Assembly: GCA_002423465.1 (NCBI GenBank) | Contig: DIWG01000050.1 | Coordinates: forward strand, 28,863-50,325 | Length of the DNA: 21,463 bases | Direction: 5' to 3' | Source: Syntrophaceae bacterium UBA6112 | GTDB taxonomy: Bacteria > Desulfobacterota > Syntrophia > Syntrophales > UBA5619 | In this document: positions 14,492 to 21,463 of the stretch, piece by piece | How positions within the stretch are numbered: position 1 is the stretch's first letter | Layout of the letters: the number at the start of each line of letters is the position of its first letter | Translations under genes and position numbers: made by a program | The notes under the pieces: model-generated | Told to the model about the DNA's origin: nothing | What the model saw: only the letters and a program-made list of their open reading frames with translations | Database searches by the model: none

Positions 14492-15926
14492 TGTCCGTTT
14501 TCGCAGAATCGATGAATGGCGATGGGAGATTCCTCCGACGGGAGGGATGCGCGTTCCCGGCCTGCTCTATACCAGCGAAAAATTGATGAAAGGGATGGGG
14601 GCCGACGAGGGGCCGAGGCAGGTGGCGAACGTCGCCCACCTGCCGGGGATCGTGAACGGTTCGCTTGCCATGCCGGACATGCACTGGGGCTACGGCTTTC
14701 CGATCGGCGGTGTGGCAGCCTTCGATCTGGACGAAGGGATCGTCTCCCCCGGCGGAGTCGGTTACGACATCAATTGCGGCTGCCGCCTCATCACCACGCG
14801 TCTTTGCTTCGCCGATATCCGGGATCGCGTCCCGGCGCTCGTCACGGCGCTCTTTCAGAACATCCCCTCCGGCGTCGGCTCGCGGGGCCCCCTGAAACTC
14901 TCGCAGAAGGAGGAGAGACAGGTTCTGGTCGAGGGGGCGGCCTGGGCCGTCCGCCGCGGCTACGGCACGGAGGCCGACCTCGAGGCGACGGAGGACGGCG
15001 GGGCGATGGCGGGCGCCGATCCCGAGAAGGTGAGCGACCGGGCGCTGGAACGGGGAAAGGATCAGCTCGGGACCCTTGGCTCGGGGAACCATTTTCTCGA
15101 GATCGAAATTGTCGAAAAGATCTTTGATGAGGCGGCCGCCGCGGCCTTCAATCTGGAAACCGGACAGATCTGCATCCTGATTCACAGCGGCTCACGGGGT
15201 TTTGGCTTCCAGGTGTGCGACGAATCTCTGGCCCGGATGGTGAAGCACGCGGGGGAGACCGGGATCGACCTGCCCGACCGCCAGCTCGCCTGCGCCCGGC
15301 TGAATTCCACCTCGGGCCGTGACTATCTCGCGGCGATGGCCTGCGCGGCGAACTATGCCTGGGCAAACCGGCAGATGCTGATGCACCGGACCCGCGAGAC
15401 CTTCGAAAAAACACTGGGGATGGGGCCGCGGGAGCTCGGGATGCGGCTGCTCTATGACGTCTGCCACAACATCGCGAAGATCGAGACCCTCCCGGTGGAG
15501 GGAAAGGAGGTCCGCCTCTGCGTCCACCGGAAGGGGGCGACGCGGGCCTTTCCGCCGGGCCATCCGGATGTGCCGGCGGCGTACCGGAAGGCGGGGCAGC
15601 CGGTCCTGATCCCCGGGAGCATGGGAACGGGCTCCTACGTGCTTGCGGGGACGCAGGGGGCCTTCACGGAGACTTTCGGGAGCACCTGTCACGGCGCGGG
15701 CCGGGTGATGAGCCGCACGCAGGCGACGAAGTCCTGCCGCGGCAGGTCGATTCCGAAGGAAATGGCGGCTAGGGGGGTGATTGTGATGTCCTCGGCAAGG
15801 GGGACGCTGATGGAGGAGATCCCCGAGGCGTACAAGGATCTCGACGAGGTCGTCGAAGTGGTCCACCGCGCCGGTCTTTCCCGGAAGGTGGCGAAACTTC
15901 GCACCCTCGGCTGCATCAAAGGGTAA
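14484..15926 (+). CDS. rtcB: RNA-splicing ligase RtcB (3'-phosphate/5'-hydroxyl RNA ligase)
   Basis: RtcB joins RNA 2',3'-cyclic phosphate or 3'-phosphate ends to 5'-hydroxyl ends using GTP and Mn2+, in RNA repair or tRNA processing. At 480 residues it matches the long archaeal-type RtcB almost residue for residue at the active site: Asp95 and Cys98 in GGVGYDINCGC, His203 in GSGNHFLE, His234 in IHSGSRGFG, His328 in CHNIAK, and the GMP-accepting His403 in STCHGAGR. PDMHWGYGFPIGG and HRKGATRAFPPGHP are also present. The C-terminus ends in LGCIKG, which is typical. It overlaps archease upstream. The stop is only 5 nt from that of the convergent ACT gene, with no terminator visible between them. 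Confidence 0.96.
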   Translation: MSDVRFRRIDEWRWEIPPTGGMRVPGLLYTSEKLMKGMGADEGPRQVANVAHLPGIVNGSLAMPDMHWGYGFPIGGVAAFDLDEGIVSPGGVGYDINCGCRLITTRLCFADIRDRVPALVTALFQNIPSGVGSRGPLKLSQKEERQVLVEGAAWAVRRGYGTEADLEATEDGGAMAGADPEKVSDRALERGKDQLGTLGSGNHFLEIEIVEKIFDEAAAAAFNLETGQICILIHSGSRGFGFQVCDESLARMVKHAGETGIDLPDRQLACARLNSTSGRDYLAAMACAANYAWANRQMLMHRTRETFEKTLGMGPRELGMRLLYDVCHNIAKIETLPVEGKEVRLCVHRKGATRAFPPGHPDVPAAYRKAGQPVLIPGSMGTGSYVLAGTQGAFTETFGSTCHGAGRVMSRTQATKSCRGRSIPKEMAARGVIVMSSARGTLMEEIPEAYKDLDEVVEVVHRAGLSRKVAKLRTLGCIKG

Positions 15927-15931
15927 TTATA

Positions 15932-16363
15932 TCAGGAGGTGTAGAGCCTTTCGCCCGGCAGGACGGTCAGGCCGTTTTGCCGGAGCACCTCGATGGCTTT
16001 GTCCGGGGCGTCGAACCGGAAGATCATCACGGCGTTCTGGCCGCTCCGCTCGACGAAGGCGTACATGTATTCAACGTTGACGCCGCTGCCGGCGAGCGCC
16101 GCAAGGATCCCGTGGAGGCCGCCCGGCCGGTCCGGGACCTCGACGGCCACGACGTTCGTCCGGCTGAACCGGAAGCCGTTTTCTTTCAGAACGCGGGATG
16201 TCGCGTCCACGTCGTTGACGATCATACGGAGGATTCCGAAATCGGAGGTATCCGCCAGCGTCAGGGTTCGGATGTTGATCCCGGCATCCTTCAAAATCCG
16301 CGTCACCTCCTCCAGCCCGCCCGGCCTGTTCTCCAGGAATATGGATATCTGTTCCACCTTCAT
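15932..16363 (-). CDS. Tandem ACT-domain protein
   Basis: This 143-residue protein consists of two ACT domains. The first starts at EQISIFLENRPGGLEEVTRIL (about residues 4-24) and the second at VVAVEVPDRPGGLHGILAAL (about 71-90). Both carry the NRPGGL/DRPGGL turn that forms the amino-acid-binding interface in ACT domains. Such stand-alone two-ACT proteins commonly lie next to phenylacetate-CoA ligase and indolepyruvate oxidoreductase genes, as here, and may sense an aromatic or branched-chain amino acid. The ATG at 16363 has AAGGGGA upstream. It is the last gene of the iorA-iorB-paaK direction, 54 nt after paaK. It has no catalytic domain. Confidence 0.88.
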   Translation of the reverse strand: MKVEQISIFLENRPGGLEEVTRILKDAGINIRTLTLADTSDFGILRMIVNDVDATSRVLKENGFRFSRTNVVAVEVPDRPGGLHGILAALAGSGVNVEYMYAFVERSGQNAVMIFRFDAPDKAIEVLRQNGLTVLPGERLYTS

Positions 16364-16417
16364 CGTTCAATCCCCTTGTTCTTCCCCCCAGTCGCCCCGG
16401 GATAAAGATTATAATGA

Positions 16418-17725
16418 TCAGATCCGGCGTTTGTCCAGAACGCGGCTCGCCTTCCCCTCAGACCGCTGGAGGGTTTTGGGCTCCACCAGTTTGACTTTGG
16501 CGGATACCCCGAGATAATCCTTGATATCCTTGACGATCCGCCGCTCCATGTTCTGAAGAACCTTGACCTCGTCGGCGTTGGCGAAGACCTGCTCGCCGAC
16601 CTCTACCTGGATTTCGAGGGTGTCGAGGTTGCCGGCGCGGTCCACGATGAGCTGATAGTGGGGTTCCACGCCCTTGATCGCCAGCAGGATCGCCTCGATC
16701 TGGGAGGGGAAGACGTTGACCCCGCGGATGATGAGCATGTCGTCCGTGCGCCCGGAGATCCGCTCCATCCGGATGTGCGTGCGCCCGCAGGAGCACGGCT
16801 CCGGGATCAGGCGCGAGATGTCCCGCGTCCGGTACCGGATGACCGGGAAGGCCTCCTTCGTGATCGTGGTGAAGACGAGCTCCCCCAGTTCGCCGTACGG
16901 GAGCGCCTTCCCCGTTTCGGGGTCGATGATCTCGGGGATGAAGTGGTCCTCGAAGACGTGCAGGCCGTGCTTCTCCTCGAGGCATTCCGACGCCACGCCC
17001 GGGCCGATCACTTCCGAGAGCCCGTAGATGTCGATCGCGTTGATATGAAGCTTCTTCTCGATCTCCTTCCGCATCGCCTCGCTCCACGGCTCGGCGCCGA
17101 AGAGGCCGCACTTGAGCTTCAGCGTCGAGGGATCGACCCCTTCCTCCGCCATTACCTCCGCCAGGTTCAGGGCGTACGACGGCGTGGAGGTCAGGATGGT
17201 GGAGCCGAAGTCCTGCATCAGCATGATCTGCCGCTTGCTGTTCCCACCGGAGATCGGGATGACCGCCGCGCCGATCTTCTCCGCGCCGTAATGGGCCCCC
17301 AGGCCGCCCGTGAAAAGGCCATACCCGTAGGCGTTCTGGACGATGTCCCCCTTGGTGGTGCCGCCGCAGGAGAGCGTCCGGGCCATCAGCTCGGCCCATG
17401 TGTCGACGTCGCGCCGGGTGTACCCGACCACGACCGGCTTGCCCGTCGTCCCCGAGGAGGCGTGGATGCGCACCACCCGCTCCATCGGCACGGCGAACAT
17501 GCCGAAGGGATACGTGTCCCGGAGGTCGATCTTCGTCGTGAACGGAAGGGAGGCCAGATCCTGGAGCGAATGGATGTCCCCCAGCCGGTACCCGCTCTTT
17601 TCGAGCTTGTTCCGGTAGAACGGGACCGTCCCGTAAACCCGCTCCACCAGGCTGCGCAGCCGCTTTAGCTGGAGCGCCTCGAGCGCTTCCCGCGGCAGGG
17701 TTTCGTACTCCTCGTTCCAGATCAT
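16418..17725 (-). CDS. paaK: Phenylacetate-CoA ligase (AMP-forming)
   Basis: PaaK is a cytoplasmic adenylate-forming enzyme joining phenylacetate or a related arylacetate to CoA, with AMP and PPi as products. The chosen start (17725) gives 435 residues, the usual length; the open frame upstream runs antisense-like through iorB and lacks family similarity. The P-loop ASSGTTGKPVVVGYT is at about residues 89-103. IDIYGLSEVIGPGVASEC and the ISGRTDDMLIIRGVNVFPSQIE hinge region are also typical of PaaK. Its start overlaps the iorB stop as ATGA (17722-17725), so the ligase is translationally coupled to the oxidoreductase. In anaerobes it could work with the oxidoreductase to interconvert arylacetyl-CoA and arylacetate. 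Confidence 0.95.
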   Translation of the reverse strand: MIWNEEYETLPREALEALQLKRLRSLVERVYGTVPFYRNKLEKSGYRLGDIHSLQDLASLPFTTKIDLRDTYPFGMFAVPMERVVRIHASSGTTGKPVVVGYTRRDVDTWAELMARTLSCGGTTKGDIVQNAYGYGLFTGGLGAHYGAEKIGAAVIPISGGNSKRQIMLMQDFGSTILTSTPSYALNLAEVMAEEGVDPSTLKLKCGLFGAEPWSEAMRKEIEKKLHINAIDIYGLSEVIGPGVASECLEEKHGLHVFEDHFIPEIIDPETGKALPYGELGELVFTTITKEAFPVIRYRTRDISRLIPEPCSCGRTHIRMERISGRTDDMLIIRGVNVFPSQIEAILLAIKGVEPHYQLIVDRAGNLDTLEIQVEVGEQVFANADEVKVLQNMERRIVKDIKDYLGVSAKVKLVEPKTLQRSEGKASRVLDKRRI

Positions 17726-18345
17726 CGACGCATCCCCCCCTTTTCGCTTGATCCTGCTTCGGCCTGCACCAGCGCCCGCCCCGCCCGGAACGCCTTGACG
17801 TTCACTTCCACGAGCCGCTCCGCGAGGCATTTCCCCAAGGCCTCCACGTACGCCCCCTCGGGCAGCGGCAGGAAACGGGACCCGGCACCGACCATCACCA
17901 TGTTCACCGCCCGGACCTCCCTTAAGGAAAGCGCCGCCGCCAGGGCGTCCACCGGGAAGAACCGGTCCGTCACCGCCGCGAGGCGCTCCAATGCGTCGGC
18001 CGGGTACGGCTCCCGCCCCGTGGCCACCGACGGCGGGTAGATCTCCTGGACGTTCACCACCAGCGCCCCCCCGGGCCGCAGGTAGTGGGCGAACCTCAAA
18101 CCTTCGATCTTCTCGAACGAGATCAGCAGGTCCGCCTTCCCCGGCTCGATCAGCGGCGAATACACCTTCGGCCCGAAGCGCAGGTGGGTCGTCACCGCGC
18201 CGCCGCGCTGCGCCATCCCGTGGACCTCGCTCTTCTTGACGTCGTACCCCGACAGGAGGAACGCCTCGCCCAGGACCTCGGAGGCCAGCAGCGTCCCCTG
18301 CCCCCCGACCCCCGCCAGGAAAATATCTCCCCGGCCGGCCGTCAA
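17722..18345 (-). CDS. iorB: Indolepyruvate ferredoxin oxidoreductase, beta subunit
   Basis: This is the small (gamma-domain) subunit of the thiamine-diphosphate enzyme that oxidatively decarboxylates arylpyruvates. I chose the TTG at 18345, giving 207 residues: GGAGGAG lies 5 nt upstream, and the codon overlaps the iorA stop as TTGA. The protein then begins directly with the family motif DIFLAGVGGQGTLLASEVLG. The following SEVHGMAQRGGAVTTHLRFG is diagnostic for the pyruvate/ketoisovalerate oxidoreductase gamma domain. A longer open frame to 18567 is antisense-like and overlaps the iorA ferredoxin region, so it was rejected. The C-terminus (SSEKGGMRR) overlaps the paaK start. Confidence 0.93.
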   Translation of the reverse strand: MTAGRGDIFLAGVGGQGTLLASEVLGEAFLLSGYDVKKSEVHGMAQRGGAVTTHLRFGPKVYSPLIEPGKADLLISFEKIEGLRFAHYLRPGGALVVNVQEIYPPSVATGREPYPADALERLAAVTDRFFPVDALAAALSLREVRAVNMVMVGAGSRFLPLPEGAYVEALGKCLAERLVEVNVKAFRAGRALVQAEAGSSEKGGMRR

Positions 18346-20132
18346 GGCTTCTCCTCCCGGACCCGGATCGCCTGGAACTTGCACAGCGGCGGGCACTGGT
18401 TGCAGCCGTCGCACAGCAGCGGGTTGATCCGCGCCGTCTCCCCCGCCCACTCGATGGCCGGGCACCCGAACTTCGCGCAGGCCTTGCATCCCGTGCACAG
18501 GTCGATTGCGACCTCGAAGGTCGGCCGCGTCTTCCTGCCCCGGCGGTGTTCCGGCAGCAGGACGCACGGCGCCCGGGTGATGACCACCGACGGCTCGGGC
18601 CGCCCGACTTCGCGGCGCAGCACCTCTTCGGTCTTCTGGATGTCATGCGGGTCGACGACGTAGACGTGCTCGACCCCCAGCGCCCGGCAGAGCGCCTCGA
18701 GATCGAGCCGATGGGTCGGCTTGCCGTCGAGCGTCTTCCCCGTGGAGGGGTTCTCCTGCGCCCCGGTCATCGCGGTCGTGCTGTTATCGAGCAGGAGCAC
18801 CGTCCCGCAGCCCCGGTTGTAGACGATGTTCATCAGCCCCGTGACGCCCGAGTGCAGGAACGTGGAATCGCCGATGACCGCCACGACCTTCCCCGGCCCT
18901 TCGGCCCCCAGCGCCTTCTCGAACCCGTGGGCGGCCCCGATGGAGGCGCCCATGCAGACGCAGAGGTCCATCGAGTCGAGCGGGGGCAGCGCGGCCAGGG
19001 TGTAGCAGCCGATATCCCCCGTGACGGCCACCTTCAGCTTCTTGAGCGCGAAGAAGAGCCCCCGGTGCGGGCAGCCGGGGCACAGGTTCGGCGGGCGGGG
19101 AGGAAGGTTTTCCGGCGCGCGCAGGGGAACTGCCTCCCCCGTGACCGCCTGGCGCACGATGCGCGGATCGAGCTCCCCGAGGATCGGGACCCGCTCCTTT
19201 CCCTCGGCGGCGATCCCCAGCGACCGGACGTGCGTCTCGAGGTACGGGTCGAGCTCCTCGACGACCACCACGCGGGACACCCCGGCGGCGAATTCCCGGA
19301 TCAGCCGCTCGGGCAGCGGGTACGCCAGCCCTATTTTCAGGACCGACGCCTCGGGGAACGCCTCCTTCACGTATTGGTAGGAGACCCCGGCCGTCACGAT
19401 CCCCAGCGACCGGTCGCCCCACTCGATCCGGTTCCCTTCGAAGGTCTCCGCGAACGAACGCAGCGCCCGGGTCCGCTCCTCGACCACCGCGTGACGGCGT
19501 TTGGCGTTTACCGGGAGCATCACCCACTTGGCGGGATCGCGCTTGAATCCCGGCGGGAACGGCGGGCCGGACGGCTCCCCCGGGCGGACGACGCTCTTGG
19601 CGTGGGAGATCCGGGTGGTGGTCCTCAGGAAAACCGGGGTGTCGAACCTCTCGGAGAGCTCGAACGCCAGCCGCGTATATTCCTTCGTCTCGGAGGAGTC
19701 GGACGGCTCGAGCATCGGGATCTTGGCCGCAACCGCGTAGTGGCGGTTGTCCTGCTCGTTCTGGGAGGAATGCAGCTCGGGATCGTCCGCCGTGACGATG
19801 ACCAGTCCTCCCCCCACGCCGGTGTAGGACGCCGTGAAGATCGGGTCGGTCGCCACGTTCACGCCGACATGCTTCATCGCCGCCAGCGCCCGGACCCCCG
19901 CCATGGACGCGCCGATGGCGACCTCGACGGCGACCTTCTCGTTCGGCGCCCATTCGGCCCACACGCCCTCGTACCGGACGAGTTCCTCGAGGATCTCCGT
20001 GCTGGGGGTCCCTGGGTACGCGGAAGCCACCCGGACGCCCGCCTCGAACGCTCCCCGGGCGACCGCTTCGTTTCCGGAGAGGAGGCGCACGCCTTCTTTA
20101 TCTGCCGGGATGGACACCTTCGGGATGGACAC
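18342..20132 (-). CDS. iorA: Indolepyruvate ferredoxin oxidoreductase, alpha subunit
   Basis: IorA, with IorB, converts indole-, phenyl- or hydroxyphenylpyruvate and CoA to the arylacetyl-CoA, CO2 and reduced ferredoxin. The chosen start is GTG at 20132, preceded by AGGAG at a 5-nt spacing, giving 596 residues; the frame stays open across the divergent pfk gene only because of high GC. The N-terminal pyrimidine-binding domain shows LLSGNEAVARGAFEAGVRVASAYPGTPST. The C-terminal thiamine-diphosphate domain has CPGCPHRGLFFALK, VTGDIGCYTLA and VIGDSTFLHSG. At the end lie two [4Fe-4S] ferredoxin motifs with eight Cys, CTGCKACAKFGCP and CDGCNQCPPLC. A 12-nt motif is repeated at the start codon, so a second GTG at 20117 also exists. 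It overlaps iorB. Confidence 0.96.
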   Translation of the reverse strand: MSIPKVSIPADKEGVRLLSGNEAVARGAFEAGVRVASAYPGTPSTEILEELVRYEGVWAEWAPNEKVAVEVAIGASMAGVRALAAMKHVGVNVATDPIFTASYTGVGGGLVIVTADDPELHSSQNEQDNRHYAVAAKIPMLEPSDSSETKEYTRLAFELSERFDTPVFLRTTTRISHAKSVVRPGEPSGPPFPPGFKRDPAKWVMLPVNAKRRHAVVEERTRALRSFAETFEGNRIEWGDRSLGIVTAGVSYQYVKEAFPEASVLKIGLAYPLPERLIREFAAGVSRVVVVEELDPYLETHVRSLGIAAEGKERVPILGELDPRIVRQAVTGEAVPLRAPENLPPRPPNLCPGCPHRGLFFALKKLKVAVTGDIGCYTLAALPPLDSMDLCVCMGASIGAAHGFEKALGAEGPGKVVAVIGDSTFLHSGVTGLMNIVYNRGCGTVLLLDNSTTAMTGAQENPSTGKTLDGKPTHRLDLEALCRALGVEHVYVVDPHDIQKTEEVLRREVGRPEPSVVITRAPCVLLPEHRRGRKTRPTFEVAIDLCTGCKACAKFGCPAIEWAGETARINPLLCDGCNQCPPLCKFQAIRVREEKP

Positions 20133-20216
20133 CTTTTCTCCTGTGGGATCGGCGGACTGCGAACCTAAACGGTAGCATATCGGGCCTTCCCTTTCAATTC
20201 CGTAAGGTTCCCCATC

Positions 20217-20225
20217 TGTTATACT
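20217..20225 (+). promoter_or_regulatory. Extended -10 promoter of the phosphofructokinase gene
   Basis: TGTTATACT (20217-20225) is a perfect extended -10 (TGn plus TATACT). No good -35 is found 16-18 bp upstream, as is common for extended -10 promoters. Transcription would start near 20232, about 24 nt before the ATG, with GGAGGGG at 20244-20250. Confidence 0.55.
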
Positions 20226-20255
20226 GGTCGCACAATCCCAATCGGAGGGGCGACC

Positions 20256-21296
20256 ATGAGGATCGGTGTGCTTACCGGCGGCGGCGACTGTCCCGGCCTG
20301 AACGCGGTCATCCGTGCCGTGGTGCGGAAATCCGACACCCGGAACTCCCGCGTGGTGGGGTTGCGGAACGGCTGGAAAGGGCTGATGGATCCCTCTCCGA
20401 TGGATCTGGACTCCAAGATGGTGTCCGGCATCCTCCACGTCGGCGGGACGATCATCGGCACCTCCCGGACCAACCCGTTCAAGGACGCCGCAGGGCCGGA
20501 AAAGGTCCTGAAGAACTTCAAGCTGCTCCGGCTCGACGCGCTGATCGCCATCGGGGGCGAGGACACGCTCGGGGCGGCGTCCAAGCTGTACGACATGGGA
20601 TTGCCCGTGGTCGGGGTCCCGAAGACGATCGACAACGACCTGTCCGGGACCGACTTCACCTTCGGCTTCGACACGGCGGTTTCCATCGCCACAGACGCCA
20701 TCGACCGCATCCACACCACCGCCGAGTCGCACAACCGCGTCATGGTGGTCGAGGTCATGGGGCGCCACGCCGGCTGGATCGCCACCTTCTCGGGGATCGC
20801 CGGGGGGGCCGACGTGATCCTGGTCCCCGAGATCCCCATCGACCTGGACGAGGTCTGCGACCTGATCCTGCGGCGCCACAGCCGCGGCAAGTCGTTCTCC
20901 ATCGTCGTCGTGGCCGAAGGGGCGCAGTTCGCCGAGAAGCCCGGCGACGAGGGGACGCTCATCCTGCAGGAGACGCAGAAGGACGAGTTCGGTCACGTTC
21001 GGCTGGGCGGAATCTCCCAGGTGCTGGCGAAGGGAATCGAGCGGAAGACCAAATATGAGACGCGGTTTGTCGTGCTCGGGCACACCCAGCGGGGCGGGTC
21101 GCCGACCGCGCACGACCGGGTGCTCGCCACCCGCTTCGGCGTCCACGCCACCGACATGGTCCACCAGGGGGACTACGGCAAGATGGCCGCTCTGGACGGG
21201 AACCGGATCATCTCCGTCCCGCTTTCGGTGGCGACCTCGAAACTCAAGACGGTCGACCCGGAGATCTACAACATGGCGAAAGAGTTCTTCGGATAA
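20256..21296 (+). CDS. pfp: Phosphofructokinase, probably pyrophosphate-dependent
   Basis: This enzyme phosphorylates fructose 6-phosphate at C1 in glycolysis. It has 346 residues starting at 20256, with GGAGGGG 5 nt upstream. The N-terminus IGVLTGGGDCPGLNAVIR is the classic phosphofructokinase start. The phosphate-donor site reads GGED (residues 100-103, Asp103) where ATP enzymes have GGDG, and PKTIDND (122-128) has Lys123 where ATP enzymes have PGTIDND. Both changes are the known marks of the pyrophosphate-type group, which works reversibly. The catalytic Asp126 and the substrate-binding VMGRHAGWIA are intact, as is GHTQRGGSPTAHDRV. It is divergent from iorA and has its own promoter. ATP or mixed donor use cannot be excluded by sequence alone. 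Confidence 0.92.
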   Translation: MRIGVLTGGGDCPGLNAVIRAVVRKSDTRNSRVVGLRNGWKGLMDPSPMDLDSKMVSGILHVGGTIIGTSRTNPFKDAAGPEKVLKNFKLLRLDALIAIGGEDTLGAASKLYDMGLPVVGVPKTIDNDLSGTDFTFGFDTAVSIATDAIDRIHTTAESHNRVMVVEVMGRHAGWIATFSGIAGGADVILVPEIPIDLDEVCDLILRRHSRGKSFSIVVVAEGAQFAEKPGDEGTLILQETQKDEFGHVRLGGISQVLAKGIERKTKYETRFVVLGHTQRGGSPTAHDRVLATRFGVHATDMVHQGDYGKMAALDGNRIISVPLSVATSKLKTVDPEIYNMAKEFFG

Positions 21297-21366
21297 CGCC
21301 GCGGGAACGATGACTCCAGGTCAATCGCCGCCCGTTAAATAAGGCGGATTAGCATTATCGCTTTCT

Positions 21367-21430
21367 CGTGGGGGGTCTTCCGGAAAAGTTGAGGTATCCC
21401 ATACCACAACTTTTCAGGAAGAACGCCACG
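21367..21430. repeat. Large imperfect inverted repeat downstream of the phosphofructokinase gene
   Basis: The arms 21377-21397 and 21401-21421 are complementary at 19 of 21 positions around a 3-nt loop (CCC). The pairing can resume outward as CGTGG (21367-21371) with CCACG (21426-21430). There is no T run, so it is not a standard terminator. It may be a MITE, an end of a mobile element running beyond the window, or a dispersed palindromic repeat. A shorter stem, CCGCC/GGCGG, lies just upstream near 21330-21345. Nothing else coding is seen from 21297 to the window end. Confidence 0.7.
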
Positions 21431-21463
21431 CGAACTGGCGGAGGACACTCTTCCCCTTCGCCC

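Noticed and set aside
18346..18567. Longer N-terminus for iorB
   Set aside because: It would overlap the iorA ferredoxin motifs in another frame and has no family similarity. TTG at 18345 has GGAGGAG and stop overlap.
18546..20168. 540-residue plus-strand open frame
   Set aside because: It is antisense to iorA, which has full family motifs and two ferredoxin clusters. It has no motif of its own and is a high-GC artefact.
20133..20215. Promoter for iorA on the minus strand
   Set aside because: TTGAAA and TATGCT are present but only 12 bp apart, and other pairings were equally poor. No supportable promoter could be assigned.
20133..21164. Extension of the iorA frame across the phosphofructokinase region
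   Set aside because: The extension is antisense to pfk and lacks family similarity. A GTG with AGGAG at 20132 gives the normal IorA N-terminus.

Overview
The window looks like a chromosomal segment of an anaerobic, Gram-negative bacterium. A Desulfobacterota (deltaproteobacterial) relative such as a Syntrophia- or Geobacter-like organism is my best guess. This is an inference from gene content only: an arylpyruvate:ferredoxin oxidoreductase with a phenylacetate-CoA ligase and an ACT protein, a pyrophosphate-type phosphofructokinase, archease-RtcB, a lipoprotein and periplasmic binding protein with export signals, and a dispersed repeat whose minus strand translates as the familiar 'VIPAEAGIQ' type. 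No rRNA, tRNA or CRISPR array was seen.

Region 1 (1-3097) is core chromosome. It holds the 3' part of gyrA, from just after the active-site tyrosine region to an acidic tail, and then a patatin-like phospholipase lipoprotein.

Region 2 (about 3100-12545) is a compact eight-gene operon of visibly lower GC. A near-consensus sigma70 promoter (TTGACA, 17 bp, TATATT) starts it. The genes are two tandem octopine/nopaline-type opine dehydrogenase paralogs, a periplasmic peptide-type binding protein, two permeases, two ATPases (a complete Dpp/Opp-class ABC importer), and an ornithine cyclodeaminase/mu-crystallin family enzyme with an unusual active-site motif. I read it as an uptake and breakdown (or reductive processing) unit for an opine-like amino-acid conjugate. 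The operon is bracketed by a 40-nt direct repeat (36/40 identical). The left copy is the 3' end of the patatin gene, and the right copy keeps the same reading frame and stop codon, which is what an inserted island restoring a gene end would leave.

Region 3 (12572-16363) holds a secreted protein made of 11-residue repeats (minus strand), a divergent exported metallo-beta-lactamase-fold hydrolase with its own strong promoter, a 123-bp nested inverted-repeat element ending exactly at the archease start codon, and then the archease-rtcB RNA ligase pair. A convergent two-ACT-domain protein ends 5 nt from rtcB.

Region 4 (16418-21296) is strongly GC-rich. It carries iorA-iorB-paaK on the minus strand, with start/stop overlaps showing translational coupling, apparently continuing into the ACT gene. 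Together these convert arylpyruvates (from aromatic amino acids) to arylacetyl-CoA, arylacetate and reduced ferredoxin. Divergent from iorA is a phosphofructokinase with pyrophosphate-type active-site residues. The window ends in a large, near-perfect hairpin-forming inverted repeat of unknown nature.
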